Source: Fimbriimonadaceae bacterium
GTDB lineage: Bacteria; Armatimonadota; Fimbriimonadia; Fimbriimonadales; Fimbriimonadaceae
NCBI GenBank assembly: GCA_026129685.1
Contig: JAHCHO010000004.1
Span: forward strand, 124,001 to 188,000
Direction: 5' to 3'
Length of the DNA: 64,000 nt
The notes under the pieces: generated by a model
Told to the model about the DNA's origin: nothing
Databases searched by the model: none
What the model saw: only the letters and a program-made list of their open reading frames with translations
Translations under genes and position numbers: made by a program
Shown: positions 42,154 through 50,733 of the stretch, in pieces
Position numbering within the stretch: the first letter of the stretch is position 1
How the letters are laid out: the number at the start of each line of letters is the position of its first letter

Positions 42154-43479
42154 TCAGCAGGGCTTTTCGGCGTTCCTCCGCGCGTAGTACCAGTGGTTCA
42201 GGATCACGTTCAGGGCGTAGAAAACCGCGGCCCCGTAGAAGAAGTTCGTCGGTGATCCGGTGTTCGCGATGATCGCGCCGAAGGCGACCGAGAACACAAA
42301 GGGGCCGTAGGCGGCGATCGCCGAGGTCCAACCGATCACGCCGCCCGCTTGGCGTGGCGGGAAGATCATCGGCATCTGCTTGAAGGTGGAGGCGTTGCCG
42401 ATGCCGCTGAAGAAGAACAGACCGAGCATGAAACCAAGGAACCCCGGCCATTGCTGCAGGCTTTGCGGGTGGGTGTAGCCGGTGACGCCGATCGCGCAAA
42501 CGAGAAGCCCGATCCCGCTTAGGGCGGTCACTCTCGCGCCGCCCAGTTTGTCGCTGATCGGACCGAACAAGGCGCGCACCGCCGCCCCGATGAAGGGCCC
42601 GATGAACGCGAACTTCAGGGGTTCGGGCGCGTTCGGGAAACCGCCGTAGACCTTGCCGATCAACAAGGGAAAGGCCGCCGAGTACCCGCTGAAAGAACCA
42701 AAGGTCATGATGTAGAGGGAGGTCATGATCCAAGTGTGCTTGTCGCGGAAGATGTCGAGCTGCTCACGGAAGGTGGCTTTGACGGGCACGCTACGCAAGC
42801 CGAGCCAGGCTACGACCGCGCCGATGAGGACAAAGGGCGCCCACACGTAGGCGGCGTTCTGGAGCCAGAGGTCGCTCTTCGCCTCGCCCTTGGTGAACGT
42901 CTGGGGGTTGCCGATCAGAGAGACGCCGATGATCCAAGGAACGACGAACTGGGTGACGCTCACGCCGAAGTTTCCGATCCCGGCCTGGAGCCCGAGGGCG
43001 GTGCCCTGGAGCCGCTTGGGAAAGAACAGGCTCGTGCTGGGCATGAACGAGCTGAAGTTCCCGCCGCCCAGCCCGGCGAGAAACGCGAGGGCCAGGAACG
43101 TTCCGTAAGGCGTGGTCGGGTCCGTCACCGCGTAGCCCCACCCGAGGGCGGGCAGGACGAGCAACAGCGTCGAGACGGCGATCGTCTTGCGCGTTCCGAA
43201 CAGCGGGATCAGGAAGGTGTGGACGATGCGCAGGGTGCCGGCGGCCAGGCCAGGCATCGCGTTCAGCCAGAACAGCTGCTGGGTATCGAACTTGAACCCG
43301 ATGCCGGAGAGCTTCACGACGATCGCGCTGACCATGAACCAGGTCGCGAAGGAGAGCAACAGGCAGTAGGTGGTGATCCAGAGGGTTCGCCACGCGATCG
43401 CGGCGCCCTCGGACGCCCAGAAGCCCTCATCCTCGGGATTCCAGGTTTCGGCGGTTGGTGGGTTTTTCGGGTTGGTCAC
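42154..43479 (-). CDS. narK: NarK-family nitrate/nitrite transporter (second copy)
   Basis: A 441-residue major-facilitator transporter with 12 helices. The nitrate-signature GLGGGNFSSFMPSTS on helix 5 and GIGNASTFKQMP on helix 11 place it in the NNP family, with binding Arg on helices 2 and 8 (TLRIVHTF and AAVRALFG). It probably exchanges nitrate and nitrite across the inner membrane for the cytoplasm-facing reductase. It lies 22 nt downstream of a second narK and is likely in the same transcript. Confidence 0.9.
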   Translation of the reverse strand: MTNPKNPPTAETWNPEDEGFWASEGAAIAWRTLWITTYCLLLSFATWFMVSAIVVKLSGIGFKFDTQQLFWLNAMPGLAAGTLRIVHTFLIPLFGTRKTIAVSTLLLVLPALGWGYAVTDPTTPYGTFLALAFLAGLGGGNFSSFMPSTSLFFPKRLQGTALGLQAGIGNFGVSVTQFVVPWIIGVSLIGNPQTFTKGEAKSDLWLQNAAYVWAPFVLIGAVVAWLGLRSVPVKATFREQLDIFRDKHTWIMTSLYIMTFGSFSGYSAAFPLLIGKVYGGFPNAPEPLKFAFIGPFIGAAVRALFGPISDKLGGARVTALSGIGLLVCAIGVTGYTHPQSLQQWPGFLGFMLGLFFFSGIGNASTFKQMPMIFPPRQAGGVIGWTSAIAAYGPFVFSVAFGAIIANTGSPTNFFYGAAVFYALNVILNHWYYARRNAEKPC

Positions 43480-43501
43480 GAGGGTAGGCTCCGAGGTTCG
43501 G

Positions 43502-45046
43502 TCATGGGCGTCCCGCCGGGACGGCGGTGGGCGCCTCGGTCAAAGAGGGAAGGGGGACGGTTCGACCGTCAAGCGAAACGCTCGGCGCGTCCTGCTTGCG
43601 GCCCATCTTCAGGATCACGAGGTGCATCCATACGAGGCATCCGATGCTGAAGAGGGCGAGGAACAGCCAACAACTGGTCCATAGGCCCGACCAGCGCAGC
43701 AGGTATCCGAAAACGATGGGGCAGAAGAACCCGCCCAAGCCGCCGATGACGCCGACAAGCCCACCGACGACGCCGACGTCGTTCGGGAAGTACTCGGGGA
43801 TGTGCTTGTAGACGGCCGCCTTCCCAACCCCCATCATGATACCGGCGAGAAACACCAGGGCGGTGAAGACCCAGACGTTGGCCTGGAAGTAGACGTGCGT
43901 CACGCCACGGGCCAGCAACTCCTTCTTCTTCACCGCTTGTCCGGGCTCGACGACGGGCTCGTGCCAGGAACGGAACGCGGGCAGAATGAGGGTGCCCTCC
44001 GGCTCGCGAACCCCGTCGCTCGCCGGCTTGCCGCGCAAGGGGTACGACTGGTCACCGATCTTGATCGTGCCGCTCTCCACATCGGTGACGACGCCCGCCC
44101 GTTCCGCCATGACGCCTTCGCCGGGAGAAGTGAGGTCCATGCGGGGGGCGACGAGAAGGAGAAAGAACACGGCGCAGGCGCTGAGGACCCAGTACATCGT
44201 CGTGCGCGCGCCGAACTTGTCGGATGCCCAACCACCGAGCGCGCGAATGACGCCAGAGGGCAGGCTGAACACGGAGGCGAGCATGCCCGCCATCGCGAGG
44301 CTCATGCCGTAGACGTTCAGGTAGTAAGGAACCAGCCACTGGGCCAGCGCGACGAAAGCGCCGAAGACGAGGAAGTAGTACGCGCCAAAGCGCCAGACCC
44401 GCACCTGGCGAAGGGGAAGGAGGGAGTTGCGCCAAGTCTTGCGCTGGGCGTCGGCGAGACGCCTGTTCTGGGTGGCGAAGGCGAACACCAGCGCCATAAG
44501 GGCAAGCACGGCCGCATAGATCAGGGGGAGTTGGCGCCAACCCTCGAGGTGCTTGCCGCCGTCGGTCAGGCGCTGAAGGAGGGTCGGGGCGCCCAGGGTG
44601 GTCAGGGCGGCGCCAGCGTTGCCGACGCCGAAGATCCCAAGCGCGGTGCCCTGCCGTTCGCGCGGGAACCAGAGCGAGGAGTAGGCGATTCCGACCGCGA
44701 AGGCCGCGCCCGAACTGCCGAACATGAGGCCGGCCCAAAACAGCCCCCAAAACCCGTTGGCAAACGAGACGAGGGTGGTCGAAGCCGCCGCGAAAAGCAT
44801 CAAGGTCACGTACACGGGCTTCCCACCGTAACGATCCGTGAGCATGCCGACCGGTAACCTCAGGAGCGAGCCGGTGAGGATGGGGATGCCGATCAGCCAA
44901 CCGATTTGCGCCTTGTCGAGGGCGACGAGCCGATTGTCGGCCAAGAAGGTGACGAGCACCCCGTACATCGTCCAGACCGCGAAACAAACGGTGAAGGCCA
45001 AGGTGTTCATGGCCAGGATGCGATTCGCTTGGCGGCGGCTCGACAT
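43502..45046 (-). CDS. narK: NarK-family nitrate transporter (first copy) with large loop
   Basis: A 514-residue NNP-family transporter. The helix 5 motif is GSSGAAFAVGIAYSS; conserved Arg lie at RLPVGML and RALGGWAS. Between helices about 8 and 9 there is a polar insert of about 90 residues (roughly 300-390), ending in GVTHVYFQANVW. With the two-copy order, one may be a nitrate/proton symporter and the other a nitrate/nitrite antiporter. The ATG at 45046 lies 6 nt after a TAGGAT box and about 42 bp from the centre of the 45080 palindrome. Confidence 0.9.
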   Translation of the reverse strand: MSSRRQANRILAMNTLAFTVCFAVWTMYGVLVTFLADNRLVALDKAQIGWLIGIPILTGSLLRLPVGMLTDRYGGKPVYVTLMLFAAASTTLVSFANGFWGLFWAGLMFGSSGAAFAVGIAYSSLWFPRERQGTALGIFGVGNAGAALTTLGAPTLLQRLTDGGKHLEGWRQLPLIYAAVLALMALVFAFATQNRRLADAQRKTWRNSLLPLRQVRVWRFGAYYFLVFGAFVALAQWLVPYYLNVYGMSLAMAGMLASVFSLPSGVIRALGGWASDKFGARTTMYWVLSACAVFFLLLVAPRMDLTSPGEGVMAERAGVVTDVESGTIKIGDQSYPLRGKPASDGVREPEGTLILPAFRSWHEPVVEPGQAVKKKELLARGVTHVYFQANVWVFTALVFLAGIMMGVGKAAVYKHIPEYFPNDVGVVGGLVGVIGGLGGFFCPIVFGYLLRWSGLWTSCWLFLALFSIGCLVWMHLVILKMGRKQDAPSVSLDGRTVPLPSLTEAPTAVPAGRP

Positions 45047-45052
45047 GAAGCC

Positions 45053-45058
45053 ATCCTA
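45053..45058 (-). promoter_or_regulatory. -10 box of leaderless narK promoter
   Basis: TAGGAT with 6 nt to the ATG at 45046. The palindrome centre (45088.5) is about 42 bp from the expected transcription start, a class II activator position. Confidence 0.55.
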
Positions 45059-45079
45059 AACCCCGGGGGCCATGGCGTA

Positions 45080-45097
45080 CTATGACGGTCGTCATAG
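45080..45097. promoter_or_regulatory. Crp/Fnr-type palindrome between narK and moaA
   Basis: CTATGACGGTCGTCATAG, identical to the copy at 39089-39106. It lies midway between divergent starts and is centred about 42 bp before both predicted transcription starts, so one dimer could activate both directions. Confidence 0.8.
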
Positions 45098-45118
45098 CTT
45101 CTCGTCCGGACAACGCAA

Positions 45119-45124
45119 TAGTCT
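45119..45124 (+). promoter_or_regulatory. -10 box of the moaA operon promoter
   Basis: TAGTCT placed where a class II promoter activated from the 45080 palindrome would have its -10. The moaA ATG is 11 nt downstream. Confidence 0.5.
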
Positions 45125-45135
45125 GAACCTCGGCC

Positions 45136-46149
45136 ATGGTGATCGCCCCCTCGCCCCTCGTTCCGACCGCCCCTTGGACCGACTCGTTCGGCCGTCGGCA
45201 CACGTATCTGCGCGTCTCGATCACCGACCGCTGCAACTTCCGATGTGGGTACTGCATGCCGGCGGAGGGCGTGAACTGGCGTCCGCGCACCGAGATTCTG
45301 AGTTTTGAGGAGATCGAGAGGCTGGTGCGGTTGTTCGTGCGGGGCGGGGTCACCAAGGTGCGGCTCACCGGGGGCGAACCGACGGTTCGCAAAGACCTTG
45401 AAGAACTGATCGAGCGATTGGCTCGGATCGAGGGCTTGGGCGAGGTCTGGATGACGACGAACGGTTCCACGCTCGCGAAGAAGGCCGACGCCTACCGAAC
45501 CGCCGGGTTGAAGGGCCTCAACGTGAGCCTGGATTCGTTGCGGCGCGCGCGGTTTGCCGAAATCACGCGTCGGGACGAACTGCCAAAGGTGCTGGACGGG
45601 ATCGACGCGGCCCTCGCGGCGGGCTTTCGTCCGCTGAAGATCAACGTCGTCGTGATGGCGGGCGTGAACGAAGACGAACTCCTTGATTTCGCCGACTTCG
45701 CCGTGGACCGCCCGGTTCAGGTTCGGTTCATCGAGTTCATGCCGTTCAAGGGAAACGAATGGCAACGAGGCGACCTCTACCCGGCGGCGCAAATGCGGGA
45801 GGACCTGCGAACGCGCTACCGGCTCGCGCCGCTGACCGTGGGTCCCAACGCGGTGGCGCGCGAATTCGCGATCGAGGGAGGGAAGGGGTCGGTGGCCTTC
45901 GTCGCTTCGATGACAGAGAGCTTCTGCGAGGGCTGCAACCGTCTCCGCCTGACCGCCGACGGCATGGTGAAGTCTTGCCTGTTCCTGCGGGCTGATGGCA
46001 ACCTGCGCGATCCGTTGCGCACCGGAGCGGACGATGAGACGCTCGCAAGGATCGTGCGCGACTCGCTCGCGCGAAAGTGGAAGGAGCACCCCCCGATGGA
46101 GAACCTCTTGTCGACAAACGACCGCTCGATGCTGGAGATCGGCGGCTGA
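45136..46149 (+). CDS. moaA: GTP 3',8-cyclase MoaA
   Basis: MoaA is a radical-SAM enzyme that starts molybdenum-cofactor synthesis by rearranging GTP to 3',8-cH2GTP. The 337-residue product has the SAM cluster motif CNFRCGYC, LTGGEPT, and a second C-terminal cluster in CEGCNRLRLTADG with a following CLF. It ends in the conserved Gly-Gly. It is the first gene of the cofactor operon that serves the molybdoenzyme upstream, with the Crp/Fnr palindrome in its promoter. Confidence 0.95.
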   Translation: MVIAPSPLVPTAPWTDSFGRRHTYLRVSITDRCNFRCGYCMPAEGVNWRPRTEILSFEEIERLVRLFVRGGVTKVRLTGGEPTVRKDLEELIERLARIEGLGEVWMTTNGSTLAKKADAYRTAGLKGLNVSLDSLRRARFAEITRRDELPKVLDGIDAALAAGFRPLKINVVVMAGVNEDELLDFADFAVDRPVQVRFIEFMPFKGNEWQRGDLYPAAQMREDLRTRYRLAPLTVGPNAVAREFAIEGGKGSVAFVASMTESFCEGCNRLRLTADGMVKSCLFLRADGNLRDPLRTGADDETLARIVRDSLARKWKEHPPMENLLSTNDRSMLEIGG

Positions 46150-47045
46150 TGCGCGACGTCTCGGCGAAGGTCTCTTCGCTAAGGACGGCGGTGGCCGCCG
46201 CCACCCTTCGTGCGTCTCCGGCAACGGTCGCCGTCGTACGCGAAGGACGCGCCCCGAAGGGGGACCCGTTGCCGGTCGCCCGAACGGCGGCCATTCTTGC
46301 GGCCAAGAACACGCCGAACCTGGTGCCGTATTGTCACCACGTTGCGCTCGATTTGGTGGACGTTTCCTTTTCGTTTGAGATGGACGCGATCACCGCGCGG
46401 GTTCGGGTCGTGGCGGTCGACCGGACCGGGGTCGAGATGGAGGCGCTCACGGCCGCCGCCGTCGCGGCCCTGAACCTCTACGATATGCTGAAGCCGATCG
46501 ACGAGGCGATGCGCATCGAGGCCGTCGAACTGCTCGAGAAGACGGGGGGCAAGTCGGCGTGGGTGCGCCAGCCGTTTCGGGCGGCGATCATCGTCGCATC
46601 CGATCGCTCGTCGTCCGGCACGCGCGAGGATGCGACGGGCCCGACCCTTGCGTCCCTTCTGCGCGAGGAGGGAGCGAACGACGTGAGCCTTGTCGTCGTG
46701 CCGGACGACGTTGGGGCGATCCGGGCGGCGGTCGAGGGGGCCGCCGAGCGGGCGGACCTGCTGTTCGTGGCGGGAGGAACCGGGGTCGGACCGAGAGACG
46801 TGACTCCCGAGGCGATCCTCCCGATGTTGGAGCGTAGACTCCCCGGGGTCGAAGAGCATCTTCGGGCATACGGGCAACGCCGACTTCCGACGGCGATGTT
46901 GTCGCGCTCCGTGGCCGGCCTGTACGGCGAGACGATCGTGGTCGCCCTTCCGGGTTCACCCGGGGCGGCCCGGGACGCGATCGCCGCCCTGTTTCCGTAC
47001 CTTGCGCACGCGCTCGACGTGCTCCGGGGAGGGGGCCACGAGTGA
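46149..47045 (+). CDS. MoaC-MogA fusion
   Basis: A 298-residue fusion of two cofactor steps. Residues 1-140 are MoaC (cyclic pyranopterin monophosphate synthase): KGDPLPVA, VPYCHHV and YDMLKPID with the catalytic Lys. Residues 145-298 are a MogA/MoaB domain (molybdopterin adenylyltransferase): VASDRSSSG, GGTGVGPRDVTPE, and a SRSVAG segment. The ATG overlaps the moaA stop by 1 nt. MoaC and MogA act on separate, non-consecutive steps, so the fusion probably sets dosage rather than channelling a direct product. Confidence 0.92.
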   Translation: MRDVSAKVSSLRTAVAAATLRASPATVAVVREGRAPKGDPLPVARTAAILAAKNTPNLVPYCHHVALDLVDVSFSFEMDAITARVRVVAVDRTGVEMEALTAAAVAALNLYDMLKPIDEAMRIEAVELLEKTGGKSAWVRQPFRAAIIVASDRSSSGTREDATGPTLASLLREEGANDVSLVVVPDDVGAIRAAVEGAAERADLLFVAGGTGVGPRDVTPEAILPMLERRLPGVEEHLRAYGQRRLPTAMLSRSVAGLYGETIVVALPGSPGAARDAIAALFPYLAHALDVLRGGGHE

Positions 47046-48253
47046 ACCTGATCTCGTACTGGGAGGCGCTCGAGAGGGTGCGGTCGCTCGTTCCGCCGGT
47101 GATCGCGGAGCACGTCGGACTTCCTGAGGCCCTTGGGCGGGTGCTCGCCATCCCGGTGACGGCACGGTGCGACCTGCCTCCCTTCGACAACTCGGCCGTG
47201 GACGGATACGCCCTGCTCGACCTCGACGTCCGGGCGGCACGAACCACCTACCGCCTAGGAAAGGAATCGCGGGCGGGCGATCCGCCGCTCGGCGAGGACT
47301 GGGAGCCCGGAACGGCGGTGCGGGTGTTCACCGGTGCCCCGGTCCCCCAGGGGACGGGGGCCGTCGTCATGCAGGAGATCGTTCGACGCGACGGCGACCG
47401 CCTCGACCTCGACCAGCCTCCTCGCATGGGAGCGCACATTCGGCGACGCGCCGAGGAGCACGAGTGTGGCGATCCTGTTCTCGAGCCTCCGCTCGTCCTA
47501 GGTCCATCCGCGATCGCGGCGGCGGCGGCGGCGGGAGCGGATCGCCTTGAAGTCGCGCGTCGCCCGTTGGTCGGGATTCTGGCGACGGGAAGCGAACTCG
47601 CGGCTCCTGGCGACGAACTTCGGGCCGGCCAAGTGTACGAGGCGAACGCCTTCGGACTCGCCCATGCCGTCCGATCCCTGGGCTTGCCCGAGCCACGGGT
47701 CGAGCGGGTCGCCGATGAGGGGCTTGCGACGCAGTACGCCATCGACCGGCTCGCCGACGAGGTCGACGTGCTCGTCGTGACGGGCGGCGTCTCGGTGGGC
47801 GACTACGACCTTGTGCGACCGGCGCTTGCGACCGCCGGATTCGAGACCGCCTTCTGGGGGGTTCGCATGAAGCCGGGCAAGCCCGTCTATCTCGGGGTCA
47901 GGCAGGGCAAGGTCAGCTTCGGCCTTCCCGGGAACCCGCTCTCGACCTTGGTGACCTGGAGCGTTCTCGTCCGGCCTTACCTCCTGGGGCGCCTGGGGTT
48001 GCCCTGCGAACTCCCGCGTTTGCAGACGGTGTGCGGCGATGCGATCGAACGCAAGGCGGGTCGGCTCGAGTTCGTGCCGGCGTCCTGGGGCGATCCCCTT
48101 CGGACGACGGTTCGGCCGATGGGCCCAAGGGGGTCTCACCGGCTCGACGGAGCGGTGCGGGCAGAAGCGCTCATCGTGCTGGAAGAGGATCAGGAAAGCG
48201 TCGCTCCCGGCGAAACCGTAACGGCGACCCCTTGGGTCTGGGGGCTCCCATGA
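47042..48253 (+). CDS. moeA: Molybdopterin molybdenumtransferase MoeA
   Basis: MoeA inserts molybdate into adenylylated molybdopterin. The 403-residue product shows PPFDNSAVDGYAL, the ATGSELAAPGD region, TGGVSVGDYDLV, and GLPGNPLSTL in the central domain. A beta-barrel C-terminal domain closes it. The GTG start overlaps the stop of the moaC-mogA fusion (GTGA). Confidence 0.94.
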   Translation: MNLISYWEALERVRSLVPPVIAEHVGLPEALGRVLAIPVTARCDLPPFDNSAVDGYALLDLDVRAARTTYRLGKESRAGDPPLGEDWEPGTAVRVFTGAPVPQGTGAVVMQEIVRRDGDRLDLDQPPRMGAHIRRRAEEHECGDPVLEPPLVLGPSAIAAAAAAGADRLEVARRPLVGILATGSELAAPGDELRAGQVYEANAFGLAHAVRSLGLPEPRVERVADEGLATQYAIDRLADEVDVLVVTGGVSVGDYDLVRPALATAGFETAFWGVRMKPGKPVYLGVRQGKVSFGLPGNPLSTLVTWSVLVRPYLLGRLGLPCELPRLQTVCGDAIERKAGRLEFVPASWGDPLRTTVRPMGPRGSHRLDGAVRAEALIVLEEDQESVAPGETVTATPWVWGLP

Positions 48254-48492
48254 ACACGGTTCACGTACGCTACTTTGCCGTGCTTCGCGAACGCCGCGGC
48301 CTCGCGTCCGAAACCGTGGTGACAGACGCAGGGAGTTGGGCCGACCTTTACCGCGAACTCGATGCGGCCCACCGGTTCGGCCTCGATCCGAGCGTCGTTC
48401 GGGTCGCGGTCGCGGACGCCTTCGTCGAACCCCACGCCGCCGTCGCCGATGGGGCGACGGTGGTGTTCATCCCACCGGTGGCGGGAGGCTGA
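48250..48492 (+). CDS. moaD: Molybdopterin synthase small subunit
   Basis: An 80-residue ubiquitin-fold sulfur carrier ending in PPVAGG. The terminal Gly-Gly is adenylated by MoeB and thiocarboxylated. The N-terminal VHVRYFAVLRERRG is typical of MoaD. The ATG overlaps the moeA stop (ATGA). Confidence 0.94.
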   Translation: MNTVHVRYFAVLRERRGLASETVVTDAGSWADLYRELDAAHRFGLDPSVVRVAVADAFVEPHAAVADGATVVFIPPVAGG

Positions 48493-48494
48493 CG

Positions 48495-49961
48495 GTGTTT
48501 CGCCTCATGCGCCACCCGTTGGCTCTCGAGCCTTCCCAAAGGCCCGAAGCGGGCGGGTACGCGTCGTTCGTGGGGCGGGTTCGCGCCCACAACGAGGGAC
48601 GGGCCGTCGTGGGTTTGGCCTATGAGGCGTACGACGAGCTGGCGATGGCCGAAGGCGCGCGCATTGTCGAGGAAGCGAGGTGCCGCTTCGACGTGCTGAC
48701 CATCCGGTGCGATCATCGGGTCGGCGAACTTGCCATCGGGGACGCGGCGATCGTCGTCGAGGTGGCGGCGGCGCACCGTCGAGAGGCGTTTCGGGCCTGC
48801 GAGTTCGTGGTGGACGAGGTCAAGAAGCGCGTTCCGATCTGGAAGCGGGAGCGCTATGAGGACGGACGGTCCGATTGGATCAACGCGGGGACGGCGCGAC
48901 CGGTGGCCGGCTTGACCGAATCAGGCTACTACGAGCGCCAGCAACGGTTGCCCGAGATTGGGGTCGAGGGCCAACGACGCTTGGGAGACGCGCGGGTGCT
49001 CGTGGTGGGCGCGGGCGGACTCGGATGCCCAGCGATCGAGTTTCTGGCGCGCGCCGGGGTGGGGACGGTCGGCGTCGCCGATGGCGATAGCCTCGACGTG
49101 ACCAACCTCCATCGTCAGTCGCTTTTCCGCTCGCGCGATACCGGCCGGCCCAAAGTGGATCTCGTCGCAGAAGCCGTCGCGGAGGCCAATCCCTACGTCC
49201 GGGTCGAGCCCCACCCCCTGAGGGTATCGGCGGGCAACGCGGATGCCCTCGTCGAAGGTTACGACTTGGTTTTGGACGGGACGGACAACTTCGAGACGAA
49301 GTACCTGCTGAACGATCGATGCGTGTCGCTCGGCAAAACCCTGGTCCAAGCAGGGGTTTACCGCTACGAGGGTTGGGCGATGCGGGTGGAACCGGGGCAT
49401 CCGGGCGGTTGCCTGCGGTGCCTCTGGCCCGATCCCCCGGCGGGGGTTCGATCGTGCGCGGACGTGGGCGTGCTCGGGGTCGTGCCGGGCCTCTTTGGGG
49501 TCCTCATGGCAACGGAGGCGGTCAAGGCCCTTCTGGGCCTCGGCGACTCCTTGGCCGACCGCTTTTGGATTCTCGACATGCTCTCCATGGAGGCACGTTC
49601 CATCCGGAGGACGGCGCGACCGGGATGTCCCGCTTGCTCGCGTGCCGCGTCGTCACCACCTGGTCGGGCGGCGTTCGAACCCATTGAGGTGACGCCAGGC
49701 GATCCACTTCTGGACGGCGGCCCGTGGATTCTGCTCGATCTTCGGGCGAGCGAGCAGGGCTCGGATCGCCCGGCCAGCCAATGGCCATGGGCGTCGGCCG
49801 TCCCGGAGTTCGCGGACCTTCGACCGGAAGTTCGGTATCTGGCGGTGTGCGCGCACGGGGTCACGAGTCTGGAATGGACGCGCCGTGCCCGCGCGTCGGG
49901 CCATCTCAACGTTTGGTCGCTCCGCAACGGCGCGACCGGGCTCGATCGGATCGGACGATGA
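48495..49961 (+). CDS. MoaE-MoeB-rhodanese three-domain fusion
   Basis: A 488-residue fusion. Residues 1-140 are MoaE, the large molybdopterin synthase subunit (YASFVGRVR, YEAYDELA, and VDEVKKRVPIWKRE with the catalytic lysines). Residues about 150-395 are MoeB, the MoaD-adenylylating E1-like enzyme (GAGGLGCPA, DLVLDGTDNF, zinc pairs CLRC and CPAC). The last 90 residues look like a reduced rhodanese domain with a candidate Cys in VCAHGVTS. One chain could thus activate, sulfurate and use the MoaD encoded next to it. The GTG at 48495 directly follows moaD. Confidence 0.9.
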   Translation: MFRLMRHPLALEPSQRPEAGGYASFVGRVRAHNEGRAVVGLAYEAYDELAMAEGARIVEEARCRFDVLTIRCDHRVGELAIGDAAIVVEVAAAHRREAFRACEFVVDEVKKRVPIWKRERYEDGRSDWINAGTARPVAGLTESGYYERQQRLPEIGVEGQRRLGDARVLVVGAGGLGCPAIEFLARAGVGTVGVADGDSLDVTNLHRQSLFRSRDTGRPKVDLVAEAVAEANPYVRVEPHPLRVSAGNADALVEGYDLVLDGTDNFETKYLLNDRCVSLGKTLVQAGVYRYEGWAMRVEPGHPGGCLRCLWPDPPAGVRSCADVGVLGVVPGLFGVLMATEAVKALLGLGDSLADRFWILDMLSMEARSIRRTARPGCPACSRAASSPPGRAAFEPIEVTPGDPLLDGGPWILLDLRASEQGSDRPASQWPWASAVPEFADLRPEVRYLAVCAHGVTSLEWTRRARASGHLNVWSLRNGATGLDRIGR

Positions 49962-50692
49962 GCGAGGCCGCCCTTCCGCTGGTCCTCTTTGGCGTCGCCC
50001 TTCTCTACGCCTCGGTCGGGCACGGGGGGGCTTCGGGTTACCTGGCGGCGCTGTCCCTTAGCTCCGCCTCGATCTCGGACTCCGCGACACTCGCGCTCGC
50101 GGCAAACGTCTTGGTGGCGGGGATCGCATTCCTCGCCTTCTGGCGGGCCGGTTTCCACCGCCCGTCTCTTACCTGGCCGTTCCTGATCGGCTCGGCCCCG
50201 CTGGCGCTGGTCGGGGCCACGATCAAACTGCCTCCCGGGCCGCACTACGCTCTGGCCGGGGCCGTCGTCTTGGTGGCGGGCCTTCGAATGCTCTTCCCGT
50301 TGGCCCAACCTGCCGGAGATTGGCTTCCTTCCCTGCCGCTCAAGATCGCGATCGGGATGGGAATCGGACTTCTTTCCGGACTGGTCGGGGTCGGAGGGGG
50401 CATTTTCCTGAGTCCGGTCCTTGTGTTGTCACGTTGGGCGGACGCCAAGGAAGCGGCGGCCTCCTCGGCGGCGTTCATCGTGGTCAACTCCGTCTTCGGG
50501 CTCGTCCCGCGCGCCGGCACACTGGCCACGCTACCGGCATCGACGATCGGGCTTGTTGGAGCGTGCGTCGCCGGATCCTTGCTCGGAGCCAGATTTGGGG
50601 CTGACCATGCCCGGCCAGTAGCCCTCCGGCGCTTGCTGGGCCTTGTGCTCGTCGTCGCCGGCGTCAAGCTTCTTCAACGCGCCGTCGCTTGA
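49958..50692 (+). CDS. TauE/SafE-family permease
   Basis: A 244-residue membrane protein of about eight helices with the two-fold family motif SVGHGGASGYLAAL and SGLVGVGGGIFLSPVL. TauE/SafE proteins move sulfite, sulfoacetate or other small anions. It overlaps the upstream fusion gene by 4 nt and ends the cofactor operon, so a role in anion or sulfur handling for cofactor synthesis is plausible but unproven. Confidence 0.88.
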   Translation: MSEAALPLVLFGVALLYASVGHGGASGYLAALSLSSASISDSATLALAANVLVAGIAFLAFWRAGFHRPSLTWPFLIGSAPLALVGATIKLPPGPHYALAGAVVLVAGLRMLFPLAQPAGDWLPSLPLKIAIGMGIGLLSGLVGVGGGIFLSPVLVLSRWADAKEAAASSAAFIVVNSVFGLVPRAGTLATLPASTIGLVGACVAGSLLGARFGADHARPVALRRLLGLVLVVAGVKLLQRAVA

Positions 50693-50733
50693 GGGATCCG
50701 GCTCAAACCGTTCCTCAGATCGCGAGAACGTGG

